Shown here piece by piece: positions 1 through 8,164 of a DNA stretch of 64,000 nt. Position 1 is the first letter of the stretch. Every line of letters starts with the position of its first letter. Source of the stretch: Pseudomonas mendocina (GTDB lineage: Bacteria > Pseudomonadota > Gammaproteobacteria > Pseudomonadales > Pseudomonadaceae); contig NZ_LR134290.1 in NCBI RefSeq assembly GCF_900636545.1, forward strand, positions 992,001 to 1,056,000, read 5' to 3'. The notes under the pieces are model-generated. The model saw only the letters and a list, made by a program, of their open reading frames with translations. It searched no databases and was not told the DNA's origin. A program made the position numbers and the translations under genes.

Positions 1-153
1 CAATACTTCACGCGCTTGGCTTTGCCAGTCGCGTTGCAGCATCAGTGGTAGGCGGTAGACCACGACGTTGAGGAAGCTGCCGATTAGCAGACCAAAAACT
101 ACACAGATAAAAACAAAGGCCGACAGATTGTCGGCCATAATTTCGAGCGCCAT
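1..153 (-). CDS. pilD: Prepilin peptidase/N-methyltransferase PilD, N-terminal part only
   Basis: The first 51 codons are present; the gene runs off the left edge. PilD cleaves the leader of type IV prepilins and pseudopilins at the inner membrane and methylates the new N-terminal residue. The fragment is one hydrophobic segment ending in GSFLNVVVYRLP, the typical start of bacterial prepilin peptidases; the four-cysteine and aspartate motifs lie outside the window. The start codon is 3 bp beyond the pilC stop, so it is the third gene of a pilB-pilC-pilD operon. It would process the short pilin at 3356. Confidence 0.93.
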   Translation of the reverse strand, partial: MALEIMADNLSAFVFICVVFGLLIGSFLNVVVYRLPLMLQRDWQSQAREVL

Positions 154-156
154 GTT

Positions 157-1377
157 TTAGCCGACCACCGCACCCAGCTGGAAGATAGGCAGATACATCG
201 CCACGATAAGGCCACCAACCAGTACCCCAAGCACAGCCATGATCATTGGTTCCATCAGGGTAGTGAGGTTGTCTACGGCGTTGTCTACTTCTTCTTCGTA
301 GTAACTGGCGGTCTTGTCAAGCATTTCGTCCAGCGAGCCGGCTTCTTCGCCGATAGCTGTCATTTGCACGGCCATAGTGGGGAAGATGCCGGTGCTGCGC
401 ATGGCGAAGTTCAGTTGAGTACCCGAAGACACGTCCACTTTGATCTTGTGTACGGCGTTGCGGAAAACCACGTTGCCGGTGGCGCCGGCTACCGAGTCGA
501 GTGCGTCGACCAGTGGCACGCCAGCGGCAAAAGTCGTGGCGAGGGTGCGGGCAAAGCGTGCAACCACGGCCTTGTACAGAATGTCGCCAATGATTGGAGC
601 CTTGAGCAGTGCCCTATCCAGAGCGTCGCGAAATTTTTCCGAACGCTTGTATGTGTTGGAAAAAATGAATGCGGCGGCGAATATCCCGCCCAGCACCACG
701 AACCACCAATTTTGCAGGCCGCGTGATAGATCTACGACCACTTGGGTGAAGGCTGGTAACTCCGCACCAAAACCCTGGAATACCGATTCGAACTGAGGTA
801 CTACCTTGATCAGTAGAATGGCTGTCACGATGAGCGCGACCACGATCACAGCAATCGGGTAGGTCATTGCCTTCTTGATCTTTGCTTTCAGGGATTCGGT
901 TTTTTCCTTGTAGGTGGCAATACGATCCAGCAAGGTCTCCAGCGCGCCGGACTGTTCGCCGGAGTCGACCAGGTTGCAATATAGGTCGTCGAAATACAGC
1001 GGTTTTTTGCGTAGTGCGGAAGCGAAGCTGTTACCGGCCGCAACTTCCTGCTTAACCTCATCGATCAGCTTGCGCATATTGGGGTTGTCGAAACCCTCAG
1101 CGATGATGTCGAAGGACTGCAACAACGGTACGCCGGCCTTCATCATAGTTGCCATTTGCCGGGTGAACAGGGCAATGTCCATCGGCTTGATTTTCTTGCC
1201 CGCGCCAAACAATGAAACCGCTTTCTTGCGCACTTTGATCGGGTTGATACCCTGCTTGCGCAGTTGAGCCTTGACTAGGGCCGGCGATTGCCCACTGAGC
1301 TCGCCCTTTACCTTGCCACCCTTTCTATCGGTGCCTTCCCAGGCGAACACGCTGGTTTTCAGTGCTTTTTCCGCCAT
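157..1377 (-). CDS. pilC: Type IV pilus inner-membrane platform protein PilC
   Basis: At 406 residues it has the normal PilC length. It carries two T2SSF domains (about residues 70-195 and 275-400), each followed by hydrophobic membrane segments, with the recurring 'G..L..AL' and 'GE.aG.L...L' signatures (GEQSGALETLL and GEEAGSLDEML). PilC is the platform that couples the PilB/PilT ATPases to pilin insertion. It sits 3 bp after pilB and 3 bp before pilD, so the three are one transcription unit. Nothing is broken, which matters because the neighbouring pilin is atypical. Confidence 0.97.
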   Translation of the reverse strand: MAEKALKTSVFAWEGTDRKGGKVKGELSGQSPALVKAQLRKQGINPIKVRKKAVSLFGAGKKIKPMDIALFTRQMATMMKAGVPLLQSFDIIAEGFDNPNMRKLIDEVKQEVAAGNSFASALRKKPLYFDDLYCNLVDSGEQSGALETLLDRIATYKEKTESLKAKIKKAMTYPIAVIVVALIVTAILLIKVVPQFESVFQGFGAELPAFTQVVVDLSRGLQNWWFVVLGGIFAAAFIFSNTYKRSEKFRDALDRALLKAPIIGDILYKAVVARFARTLATTFAAGVPLVDALDSVAGATGNVVFRNAVHKIKVDVSSGTQLNFAMRSTGIFPTMAVQMTAIGEEAGSLDEMLDKTASYYEEEVDNAVDNLTTLMEPMIMAVLGVLVGGLIVAMYLPIFQLGAVVG

Positions 1378-1380
1378 GGA

Positions 1381-3081
1381 TTAATCCTTGGTCACGCGGT
1401 TGACTTCTTCCAGGCTGGTGATGCCCTGCATCGCCTTGAGCAGCCCTGAAGTACGGAGGTCGTTGAAACCATCGGCTCGCGCCTGCTTGGCGATTTCGAT
1501 GGAGTTGCCTTCCTCCATGATAATGCGTTGCAGCGAGGGCGTGATTTTAACTACTTCATAAATCCCCACCCTTCCTTTATAGCCGCCTTTGCAATTATCG
1601 CAGCCGTTGGGGGCGTAAAGCTTGAAGGTGCCAATCTGGCTCTCGGGGAAGCCTTCCTTTAGTAAAGCCTCGCGCGGCAGTTCTACTTCTTTCTTGCAGC
1701 TACAGAGTTTGCGCGCCAGGCGCTGAGCGATGATCAGGTTGACCGAGGTGGCGATATTGAATGCTGGTACGCCCATATTGCGTAGACGTGTCAGGGTTTC
1801 CGCCGCGCTGTTGGTGTGCAGGGTGGACATCACCATATGCCCGGTTTGCGCGGCCTTTACCGCGATTTCGGCGGTTTCCAGGTCGCGAATCTCACCGACC
1901 ATGATCACGTCTGGATCCTGACGCAGGAACGCTCGCAGAGCCTGCGAGAAGTCCATGCCATGCTTGGGGTTGACGTTGACCTGGTTGATGCCTTCCAGGT
2001 TGATCTCCACCGGGTCTTCTGCGGTGGAGATATTGATATCCGGCGTATTGAGAATATTCAGCCCGGTATAGAGTGATACGGTTTTGCCCGAACCTGTGGG
2101 GCCGGTTACCAGAATCATTCCCTGCGGCTGCTTTAGAGCTGTCATATACAGCTCTTTCTGACCCTCTTCGTAACCCAGGGCATCGATACCCATCTGGGCG
2201 CTGGTGGGGTCGAGAATCCGCATCACGATCTTTTCGCCCCACAGGGTAGGCAGGGTGTTGACGCGAAAATCGATGGCCTTGTTCTTCGATACTTTCATCT
2301 TGATCCGGCCATCCTGCGGCTTGCGTCGCTCGGAGATGTCCAATTGCGCCATGACCTTTAGGCGAGCAGACAGGCGACTGGCCAGTTGGATTGGCGGGCG
2401 TGCCACCTCGTGCAACATACCGTCGGTACGAAAGCGCACGCGATAGGTTTTCTCGTAGGGTTCGAAGTGCAGGTCGGATGAGCCGCCCTTGATCGCATCC
2501 AGCAGCATTTTGTTGATAAAGCGCACCACTGGCGCATCATCGGCATCGCCGCCCGAGCCAGCATCGTCCTTGTCGTCGGTGACGGCCTCTACATCCAGTC
2601 CATCCAGGTCAACATCGGCCAAATCCTCCATGCCGGTATTGCCAGTATCGAAAAAACGCTCCAAGGCATCGCCCAGCTTGTCGTCCTCGACCAGTAGCGC
2701 CTCGGTGCTAAGCCCGGCACTGAATTGAACATCGGTCAGCGCCTGGTGATTGGTCGGGTCGGAGAGGGCGATAAACAGCTTGTTGCCTCGGCGGTAGAGC
2801 GGTAGTACCCGATGTTGCCGACAGAGTTTTTCGCTTAGCACCTCGCGAGGCTGGCTTTCCTTGTCGATGGCAGTCAGGTCGAAGTAGGGCATGCCAAATT
2901 GCTCGGCTGCCACCTCCGCCAGCGCGCGACTGCTTATCAGCTTGTTCTGTACCAAATAAGACACCAGCGGAATCTTGTTACGGGCAGCCTGTGCCTGAGC
3001 GTTGCTGGCTGTACGTTCGTCGAGCAGTTCGGCATTGACAAGTTGTCGGGCCAAGCCAGTTGCGATCACGGTGTCGTTCAT
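1381..3081 (-). CDS. pilB: Type IV pilus assembly ATPase PilB
   Basis: PilB is the hexameric motor that powers pilus extension. Seen: an N-terminal T2SSE_N domain, Walker A GPTGSGKT near residue 327, a Walker B region VIMVGEIRD near 395, and a zinc-binding tetracysteine region (CSCK ... CDNC) near 462-495. The frame stays open to 3144, but I place the start at 3081 (MNDTVIATGL) because this gives 566 residues and the usual family N-terminus; the upstream Shine-Dalgarno is weak. It starts the pilBCD operon and is divergent from the pilin block across 274 bp. Confidence 0.95.
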   Translation of the reverse strand: MNDTVIATGLARQLVNAELLDERTASNAQAQAARNKIPLVSYLVQNKLISSRALAEVAAEQFGMPYFDLTAIDKESQPREVLSEKLCRQHRVLPLYRRGNKLFIALSDPTNHQALTDVQFSAGLSTEALLVEDDKLGDALERFFDTGNTGMEDLADVDLDGLDVEAVTDDKDDAGSGGDADDAPVVRFINKMLLDAIKGGSSDLHFEPYEKTYRVRFRTDGMLHEVARPPIQLASRLSARLKVMAQLDISERRKPQDGRIKMKVSKNKAIDFRVNTLPTLWGEKIVMRILDPTSAQMGIDALGYEEGQKELYMTALKQPQGMILVTGPTGSGKTVSLYTGLNILNTPDINISTAEDPVEINLEGINQVNVNPKHGMDFSQALRAFLRQDPDVIMVGEIRDLETAEIAVKAAQTGHMVMSTLHTNSAAETLTRLRNMGVPAFNIATSVNLIIAQRLARKLCSCKKEVELPREALLKEGFPESQIGTFKLYAPNGCDNCKGGYKGRVGIYEVVKITPSLQRIIMEEGNSIEIAKQARADGFNDLRTSGLLKAMQGITSLEEVNRVTKD

Positions 3082-3292
3082 TGCATTAGGTATCGAGCTG
3101 ATGGCTAAGGCATCTTTATAGCCTAAAGCCATGCTGCCGCCCAAGCAGGTTCTATAGGGGTGACCAAAAGTGTCAGTTGGTGACTCTTGCAGGGATGGCT
3201 CTGCCAGCAGTCGGCCCGCTTAAGGGCTCGCTAGAAGCTGGTTTGCACTGGGCTAGCGGCGTGGCCGAGCTTCGCGATAGGGACCAACTTTC

Positions 3293-3310
3293 TTGGCACG
3301 CTATCTGCTT
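3293..3310 (+). promoter_or_regulatory. Sigma-54 (RpoN) promoter of the pilin operon
   Basis: TTGGCACG followed by CTATCTGCTT places GG (3295-3296) and GC (3307-3308) exactly 10 nt apart, as in -24/-12 promoters. Pseudomonas pilA genes are normally RpoN-dependent and activated by PilS/PilR. The upstream 3150-3260 stretch contains a TGTC tract (AAAGTGTCAGTTGGTGAC) that could be a PilR site. Transcription would start near 3320, about 35 nt before the pilin. Confidence 0.85.
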
Positions 3311-3355
3311 TGGGTGTTCTAGGTCGTTGACCTTAACCACAATAGGAGTTCGTCC

Positions 3356-3541
3356 ATGAAGTCTCTTAAGAAGCAAAAGGGTTTTACCCTGATCGAGCTG
3401 ATGATCGTGATCGCGATCATCGGTATTCTGGCTGCTATCGCCATTCCTCAGTTTAATGATTATCGTCAAAAAGCGAACGATACTTCGGCGGTTGCTGATG
3501 TGAAGAACGGTGTTACATCTATTATTTCTTCTCTGCGCTAA
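3356..3541 (+). CDS. pilA: Short type IV pilin (PilA-N-like, 61 residues)
   Basis: The start has a clear AGGAG (3344-3348). The protein has a 9-residue basic leader ending in G, then FTLIE with Phe at +1 and Glu at +5, the PilD recognition site, followed by the hydrophobic helix and the family-typical [11 protein letters not shown]. It then stops, giving a mature protein of only 52 residues with no beta-sheet head and no C-terminal disulfide loop; Pseudomonas major pilins are about 140-150 residues mature. Its only mature aromatics are Phe1, Phe24 and Tyr27. The sequence stays helix-like to the last codon ([16 protein letters not shown]), and the next gene opens with its own signal peptide in another frame, so this looks like a genuine short pilin, not a frameshifted long one. 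It occupies the normal pilA site between pilB and nadC. Confidence 0.9.
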   Translation: MKSLKKQKGFTLIELMIVIAIIGILAAIAIPQFNDYRQKANDTSAVADVKNGVTSIISSLR

Positions 3542-4011
3542 TGGTCTGGGTGATGAATATGAAAAAGATTACTCTTGTTCTCGCGGGGCTGATGGTGTCC
3601 GGTATGGCCTCTGCTGTTCAGTTGACCCAGTCAGGCAGTGTTAGCATGGATGATTGTGCTCCGCTGAATGAAAACGTACGTATTAACTTGAGCAATAATG
3701 TTCATGCTGGCGTTACGTGTAATGCCAATGCGGTTGCTCTATCTGCGTGCCATACTGGTGGCAAGGTGACTACTCGCTCTGTGCCGGTTAAGACTGTTGC
3801 TGCCGTCCCGGCTGATGGTATTCCAGAGCATATAGTGTCGTGCACTGTGGGTGCGGCAGATCCAGACTGTGCTCTAGAAGATGTGGTAGGTCCTGCTATG
3901 CCTTCTGCAACTACTATCTTGGGTACTGTTAATACTCAGTATCCTGGTGGTAATACTTGCACTGCAGCGGGCGCCGAAACTAACTCTACTGTTATGCTGC
4001 TTAACCCGTAA
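3541..4011 (+). CDS. Secreted six-cysteine partner of the short pilin (PilA-C/Spc-like)
   Basis: It overlaps the pilin stop (TAATG at 3539-3543), implying translational coupling; in-frame ATGs at 3553 and 3559 are alternative starts, and 3559 has a GGGTGA 7 nt upstream. From 3559 it begins with a classical Sec signal peptide (MKKITLVLAGLMVSGMASA), leaving about 130 mature residues with six cysteines and little charge. The segment LSNNVHAGV...SACHTGGKV resembles, from memory, the conserved region of proteins encoded next to short pilins in Geobacter-like bacteria; this was not searched. By position it is the missing globular part, delivered as a separate subunit or chaperone. It carries no pilin leader. 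AT-rich relative to the chromosome. Confidence 0.72.
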   Translation: MVWVMNMKKITLVLAGLMVSGMASAVQLTQSGSVSMDDCAPLNENVRINLSNNVHAGVTCNANAVALSACHTGGKVTTRSVPVKTVAAVPADGIPEHIVSCTVGAADPDCALEDVVGPAMPSATTILGTVNTQYPGGNTCTAAGAETNSTVMLLNP

Positions 4012-4017
4012 TGTATT

Positions 4018-4047
4018 GGCGGGCGAGATTTATGTGTCTCGCCTGCC
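4018..4047 (+). terminator. Hairpin between the pilin pair and the ABC genes
   Basis: GGCGGGCGAGA (4018-4028) pairs with TCTCGCCTGCC (4037-4047), 11 pairs with one G-U, and an 8 nt loop, 7 nt after the stop of the secreted partner. No strong T-run follows. It is therefore more likely an attenuator or mRNA-stabilising end, giving much pilin message and less ABC message, than a full terminator. No separate promoter is evident before 4094. Confidence 0.6.
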
Positions 4048-4093
4048 AGCTTTAAGTTTGGTGTGGAGAGTGTTGGGTGGATTGTAGTTTGTT

Positions 4094-4903
4094 ATGAAGT
4101 TTCCTGCCATTTTTTTTGTGACCATTCGTTTGTCTTTTCGAGCTCGTTATATTGGGCTTGTTTTGTTTTCGGTTGTTTTCTTGTCATTAGCAGTGCTGTT
4201 GGGGGCTCAGTTTGCCGGGCGGCAGCCAGCAACTGTTGCTCTGGATGTGGGTATCTCGATCATTCGTTTGTTGTTGCCTTTTGTTGTCGTGATGTTGACT
4301 CAAGAGCTGCTTTCTAATGAGTTTGAGCGACGTTATTTTCTTAGTTCTCTTTCATATCCTTATACAAGACTATCTTGGTTGTGGGGGCGTTTTTTTGCTG
4401 TCACAGTTTTAATATTTGGTCTCCTGTGTCTTTTGGCGATTTTGCTGAGTGTTTTGGTTAGGTTGGCTGGGGAGGGGTACGTGCAGTCTACTCCAGTAGA
4501 CCTTGTGGGCGGGTATCTTATTACGATGGGTTTCATCGCTTTAGATCTCCTGGTGTTAACTGCTCTGTCTAGCTTTCTGGCGTTGACCGCTTCGACATCG
4601 AGTTTTGTATTAGTAGGCACTTTTGGGTTTATGTTGGTGGCACGTTCCTTTGCGGCTATTATTGAATTGCTGGCTCGGGATTCTAGTGTGGTGTCTAACG
4701 CTGAAAGTTATGGTTCGGGTGTTGGGTTACTCGCTTACCTTCTTCCTGATTTGGGAGCGCTAGATGTTAGGGGGGTTTCATTGTATGGGCAGATGGAATT
4801 TCTGCCTGTAGATTGGCCGTGGTTGTTGATGTCCTGTCTGATTTATGCTTTTGCTTTGATGGCGCTTGCTGTCTGGGCTTTCAATCGTAAGCGTTTTGTT
4901 TGA
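4094..4903 (+). CDS. ABC-2-type permease of the pilin-linked transporter
   Basis: It has 269 residues with about six hydrophobic segments (roughly 15-40, 50-72, 97-125, 140-165, 170-195, 240-262) and a central cytoplasmic stretch QELLSNEFERRYFLSSLSYPYTR, as in ABC-2 permeases. No strong Shine-Dalgarno is visible. The base composition is strikingly low in GC for this chromosome (23 of 60 bases at 4141-4200), suggesting horizontal origin. It is followed after 1 bp by the next gene and then by an ATPase gene, so the three form a transporter unit. The substrate is unknown; the context suggests a role in assembling or exporting the short-pilin system. Confidence 0.75.
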   Translation: MKFPAIFFVTIRLSFRARYIGLVLFSVVFLSLAVLLGAQFAGRQPATVALDVGISIIRLLLPFVVVMLTQELLSNEFERRYFLSSLSYPYTRLSWLWGRFFAVTVLIFGLLCLLAILLSVLVRLAGEGYVQSTPVDLVGGYLITMGFIALDLLVLTALSSFLALTASTSSFVLVGTFGFMLVARSFAAIIELLARDSSVVSNAESYGSGVGLLAYLLPDLGALDVRGVSLYGQMEFLPVDWPWLLMSCLIYAFALMALAVWAFNRKRFV

Positions 4904-4904
4904 T

Positions 4905-5744
4905 ATGCGGCGCTACTATATTTCTCTGTTTTTGACGATATTGGGTTTTGCTCTATTCGCTACTTTGGTCTTCTGGCGCTCTCAGCAACTGCCTGAGCCG
5001 AATTACGGTGTGGCGTCAGATCGGGTTGTGGTTAGTGCTCCAATCCTTTTAGCTCTTTATGGTGGGGATCGATTTCTTGCTGCCAATTTAGAGGTTATGC
5101 GTCTGTCTGCAACTGGAATGGATTACGGTCAGTTTAACTCGCATTACTTGATTCGTGCTCAGCGTGTTGTTTCCGAGCTTAACCCCTGTCATGAGGATAA
5201 CTATTACCTCGCTAACGGTCTTCTTACATGGGGCGGAGCTGTGGTAGAAGGGAATGATATTCTGCGTCGAGCCATTGACTGCCGTTTCTGGGATGGCATG
5301 CCCGGGTTTTTCTATGGCATAAATCTTTCTTTCTTCAATCGAAATGCCGATGAAGCTGCTCGGGTGTTGGAGGAGTCGGCGACTCGATGGCCAGAGAATG
5401 CTGCTGCTTTGCGCAAGTTGGCCGTAATGCTGAGGGTTGAGAAGTTCTCCGATGAGCGTCTGGCTTTAGAGTATCTGACTCTACAGCGCGATGTAGCTGA
5501 TGACCTCCAACTACGTGAGATGTTGGATCGACGGGTTGTTCGCCTGCAGGGCTTGGTAGATTTGCGTGCCGCACAGCATCGTTATGAGGTTCTGCATGGC
5601 CCCCTGGGGGATCTAACCCAATTGGTAAGCTCCGGTGAGTTATTAGCATTTCCAGATGATCCTCTGGGGCTGGGCTATGAGTTGCGTGAAGGGCGTATCG
5701 AACTACGTAAATTGAAAATTGCAGGTTTGGAGGAGCAGCCTTGA
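4905..5744 (+). CDS. Membrane-anchored helical-repeat protein between permease and ATPase genes
   Basis: The start ATG lies 1 bp after the permease stop. The 279-residue product has one N-terminal membrane segment (about residues 5-24) and then an extracytoplasmic helical domain with TPR-like spacing: paired helices with YYLANGLL, FFYGINLSFF and AARVLEESATRWPENAAALRKLA. It ends with PDDPLGLGYELREGRIEL, similar to the 'P.DPFG.GY' tail seen in pilus-associated repeat proteins. I do not recognise a named family. Placed between permease and ATPase, it could be the periplasmic adaptor of the transporter that touches the pilin or its secreted partner. Confidence 0.7.
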   Translation: MRRYYISLFLTILGFALFATLVFWRSQQLPEPNYGVASDRVVVSAPILLALYGGDRFLAANLEVMRLSATGMDYGQFNSHYLIRAQRVVSELNPCHEDNYYLANGLLTWGGAVVEGNDILRRAIDCRFWDGMPGFFYGINLSFFNRNADEAARVLEESATRWPENAAALRKLAVMLRVEKFSDERLALEYLTLQRDVADDLQLREMLDRRVVRLQGLVDLRAAQHRYEVLHGPLGDLTQLVSSGELLAFPDDPLGLGYELREGRIELRKLKIAGLEEQP

Positions 5745-6652
5745 GCGCTGTACTGGAGTTCAAAGGCGTCAGTCATACCTTTCGCGCCAAAGGTAAGGAA
5801 CTTCGCGCACTGAATAACGTGAATTTCGCTCTCACCGAAGGCGAAGTCTTCGGTTTCGTTGGCCCTAATGGTGCCGGTAAGTCCACCACCATCAAAGTGA
5901 TGCTGGATATCATCAACGACTATCAGGGCAAGGTAAGCATCTACGGTGTCGATGCTCATCGTGCCGAGGCACGTCAGCCTTTGGCGTTTGTGCCCGAGTC
6001 GCCAGCGCTCTATGAGCAGTTCACCCCGCTGGAAATACTGCGCATGGGCCTGTCCATGTATGGCATCAAGCGTAAGGACGCCGATGTCTGGTGCATGTAC
6101 TGGCTGGAGCGCTTCTCCGTCGATATGAATGCCAAGCGGCGTATCCGTGAGTTATCCAAGGGCAATGTGCAGCGCGTGGCGCTGGCGCATGCCATGGCGG
6201 TGCAGCCCAAGTTGCTGGTGCTCGACGAGCCGCTGTCCGGCCTCGATCCGGTCGGGCGTAAGGATGTGGTGGATATCCTTACCGAGTTCAAGCAGCAGGG
6301 GGGGGCAATTTTCTTCACTTCTCACGTTTTGCACGATGTTGAACGTATCGCCGACCGCTTTGGTTTTATCAATAAAGGTGAGCTGCTGACCGTGCGCTCC
6401 CCGCGTGAGCTGGCGGCTGAGCGGGCTGACGATATGTTGGTGCGCTATCACGCGTCGCAGCCGATTGGTGAGCCGCTGCGTGTACTGCGTGAAGGTGAGT
6501 TTGAATGCGAGGTTTTGCAAGCGGATCTGCCAGCGTTCATTGCACAGTTGAATCAGCTTGGCGGCCATTTGCTGACGATCAAACCGGCTGTTTCGCTGGA
6601 GACGGTGTTTTTCAATATTCTCGACAGCGCCAGCAACAAAACCCCAGCCTGA
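5741..6652 (+). CDS. ABC transporter ATP-binding protein of the pilin-linked transporter
   Basis: It uses a TTG start inside a TTGA overlap with the preceding stop, supported by a strong GGAGGAG 5 nt upstream. The 303 residues contain Walker A GPNGAGKST (about 40-48), a signature LSKGN (about 139-143), Walker B LLVLDEP with D-loop SGLDP (about 159-171), and the switch His in FFTSHVLHDVERIADR. This is the ABC-2 ATPase type (CcmA/NatA-like), matching the permease at 4094. Its GC content is closer to the chromosomal average than the permease. A hairpin-forming repeat follows the stop. Confidence 0.9.
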   Translation: MSAVLEFKGVSHTFRAKGKELRALNNVNFALTEGEVFGFVGPNGAGKSTTIKVMLDIINDYQGKVSIYGVDAHRAEARQPLAFVPESPALYEQFTPLEILRMGLSMYGIKRKDADVWCMYWLERFSVDMNAKRRIRELSKGNVQRVALAHAMAVQPKLLVLDEPLSGLDPVGRKDVVDILTEFKQQGGAIFFTSHVLHDVERIADRFGFINKGELLTVRSPRELAAERADDMLVRYHASQPIGEPLRVLREGEFECEVLQADLPAFIAQLNQLGGHLLTIKPAVSLETVFFNILDSASNKTPA

Positions 6653-6661
6653 GCATGGCTC

Positions 6662-6743
6662 TGTAGGAAGCCCCGCCCTGGGGCGAAGCTGTGGGTTCTG
6701 CGGTGCTCTGGCGAACGCTTCGCGGCGGGGCGCCGCTCCTACG
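6662..6743. repeat. Palindromic intergenic repeat (GTAGGAGC type)
   Basis: TGTAGGAAGCCCCGCC at the left is answered by GGCGGGGCGCCGCTCCTACG at the right, forming a long imperfect stem. This is the common Pseudomonas extragenic palindrome. It lies between two converging genes (ABC ATPase and nadC) and can serve as the end of both transcripts. Confidence 0.75.
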
Positions 6744-6760
6744 GTAAGCCAGCCCGTGCC

Positions 6761-7654
<894 letters not shown>

Positions 7655-7656
7655 TC

Positions 7657-7794
7657 AGACCGTGTGAAAACGTAGCGAGCGAAGGTCAGGCAAGGCAAAA
7701 AACGGCGAGAAAGCGCAGTTTACGAGCTGTAAATGAGCATTTTGAGCCGTTTTTTAACGCAGCATGGCCGAGCGCAGTAGTTTTCACACAGTCT
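7657..7794. mobile_element. MITE-like element with 15 bp terminal inverted repeats
   Basis: The ends AGACCGTGTGAAAAC (7657-7671) and GTTTTCACACAGTCT (7780-7794) are inverted copies with one mismatch. Inside, AAAAAACGGC pairs with GCCGTTTTTT around a TTTAC-GAGCT-GTAAA hairpin, so the whole 138 bp can fold on itself. It encodes nothing. This is the form of a non-autonomous miniature element. No target duplication was established. Confidence 0.75.
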
Positions 7795-8026
7795 GGAGTG
7801 CGGGGCAATGGTCGAGCGCCGTGATGTGTCGTTCGGTTTTCGATGATTGACCGGGCACTTTCACCAGGGCGTGCAGCTCTTATCGGTTAGTGCTCCGACC
7901 ACTGGTGCCGCATCACGTGGCTGCCAGCGTTAGGCTGGAAGAAGTTCGACGGTGCTGTATGGGCTACCGCCTGTAGATGGCGTGTGGCTATCTGTGATCT
8001 GGATCATGTCTGTAGGAAAAATTGGC

Positions 8027-8054
8027 TTGGTATGGCGCGCAGCCTCCCTATAAT
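8027..8054 (+). promoter_or_regulatory. Sigma-70 promoter for the DUF1631 gene
   Basis: TTGGTA (8027-8032), a 16 bp spacer and a perfect TATAAT (8049-8054) lie 110 bp before the ATG at 8165. The rest of the 7610-8164 gap holds the MITE-like element and otherwise nothing I recognise. Confidence 0.6.
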
Positions 8055-8164
8055 GCCTTTACTTTTTACATTATTGACGCCAGGCCTTTGACGTTAAGGA
8101 CGACGCTCGGTTGACGCTGTGCAGACCAGGAAGCCCGGGTTCGGGCAGTCTGCGGGAGACTAGA

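Noticed and set aside
3356..4011. The pilin as a long pilA broken by a stop or frameshift
   Set aside because: The downstream gene is in another frame, begins with its own Sec signal peptide, and shows no pilin head continuing from the helix. The overlap TAATG looks designed.
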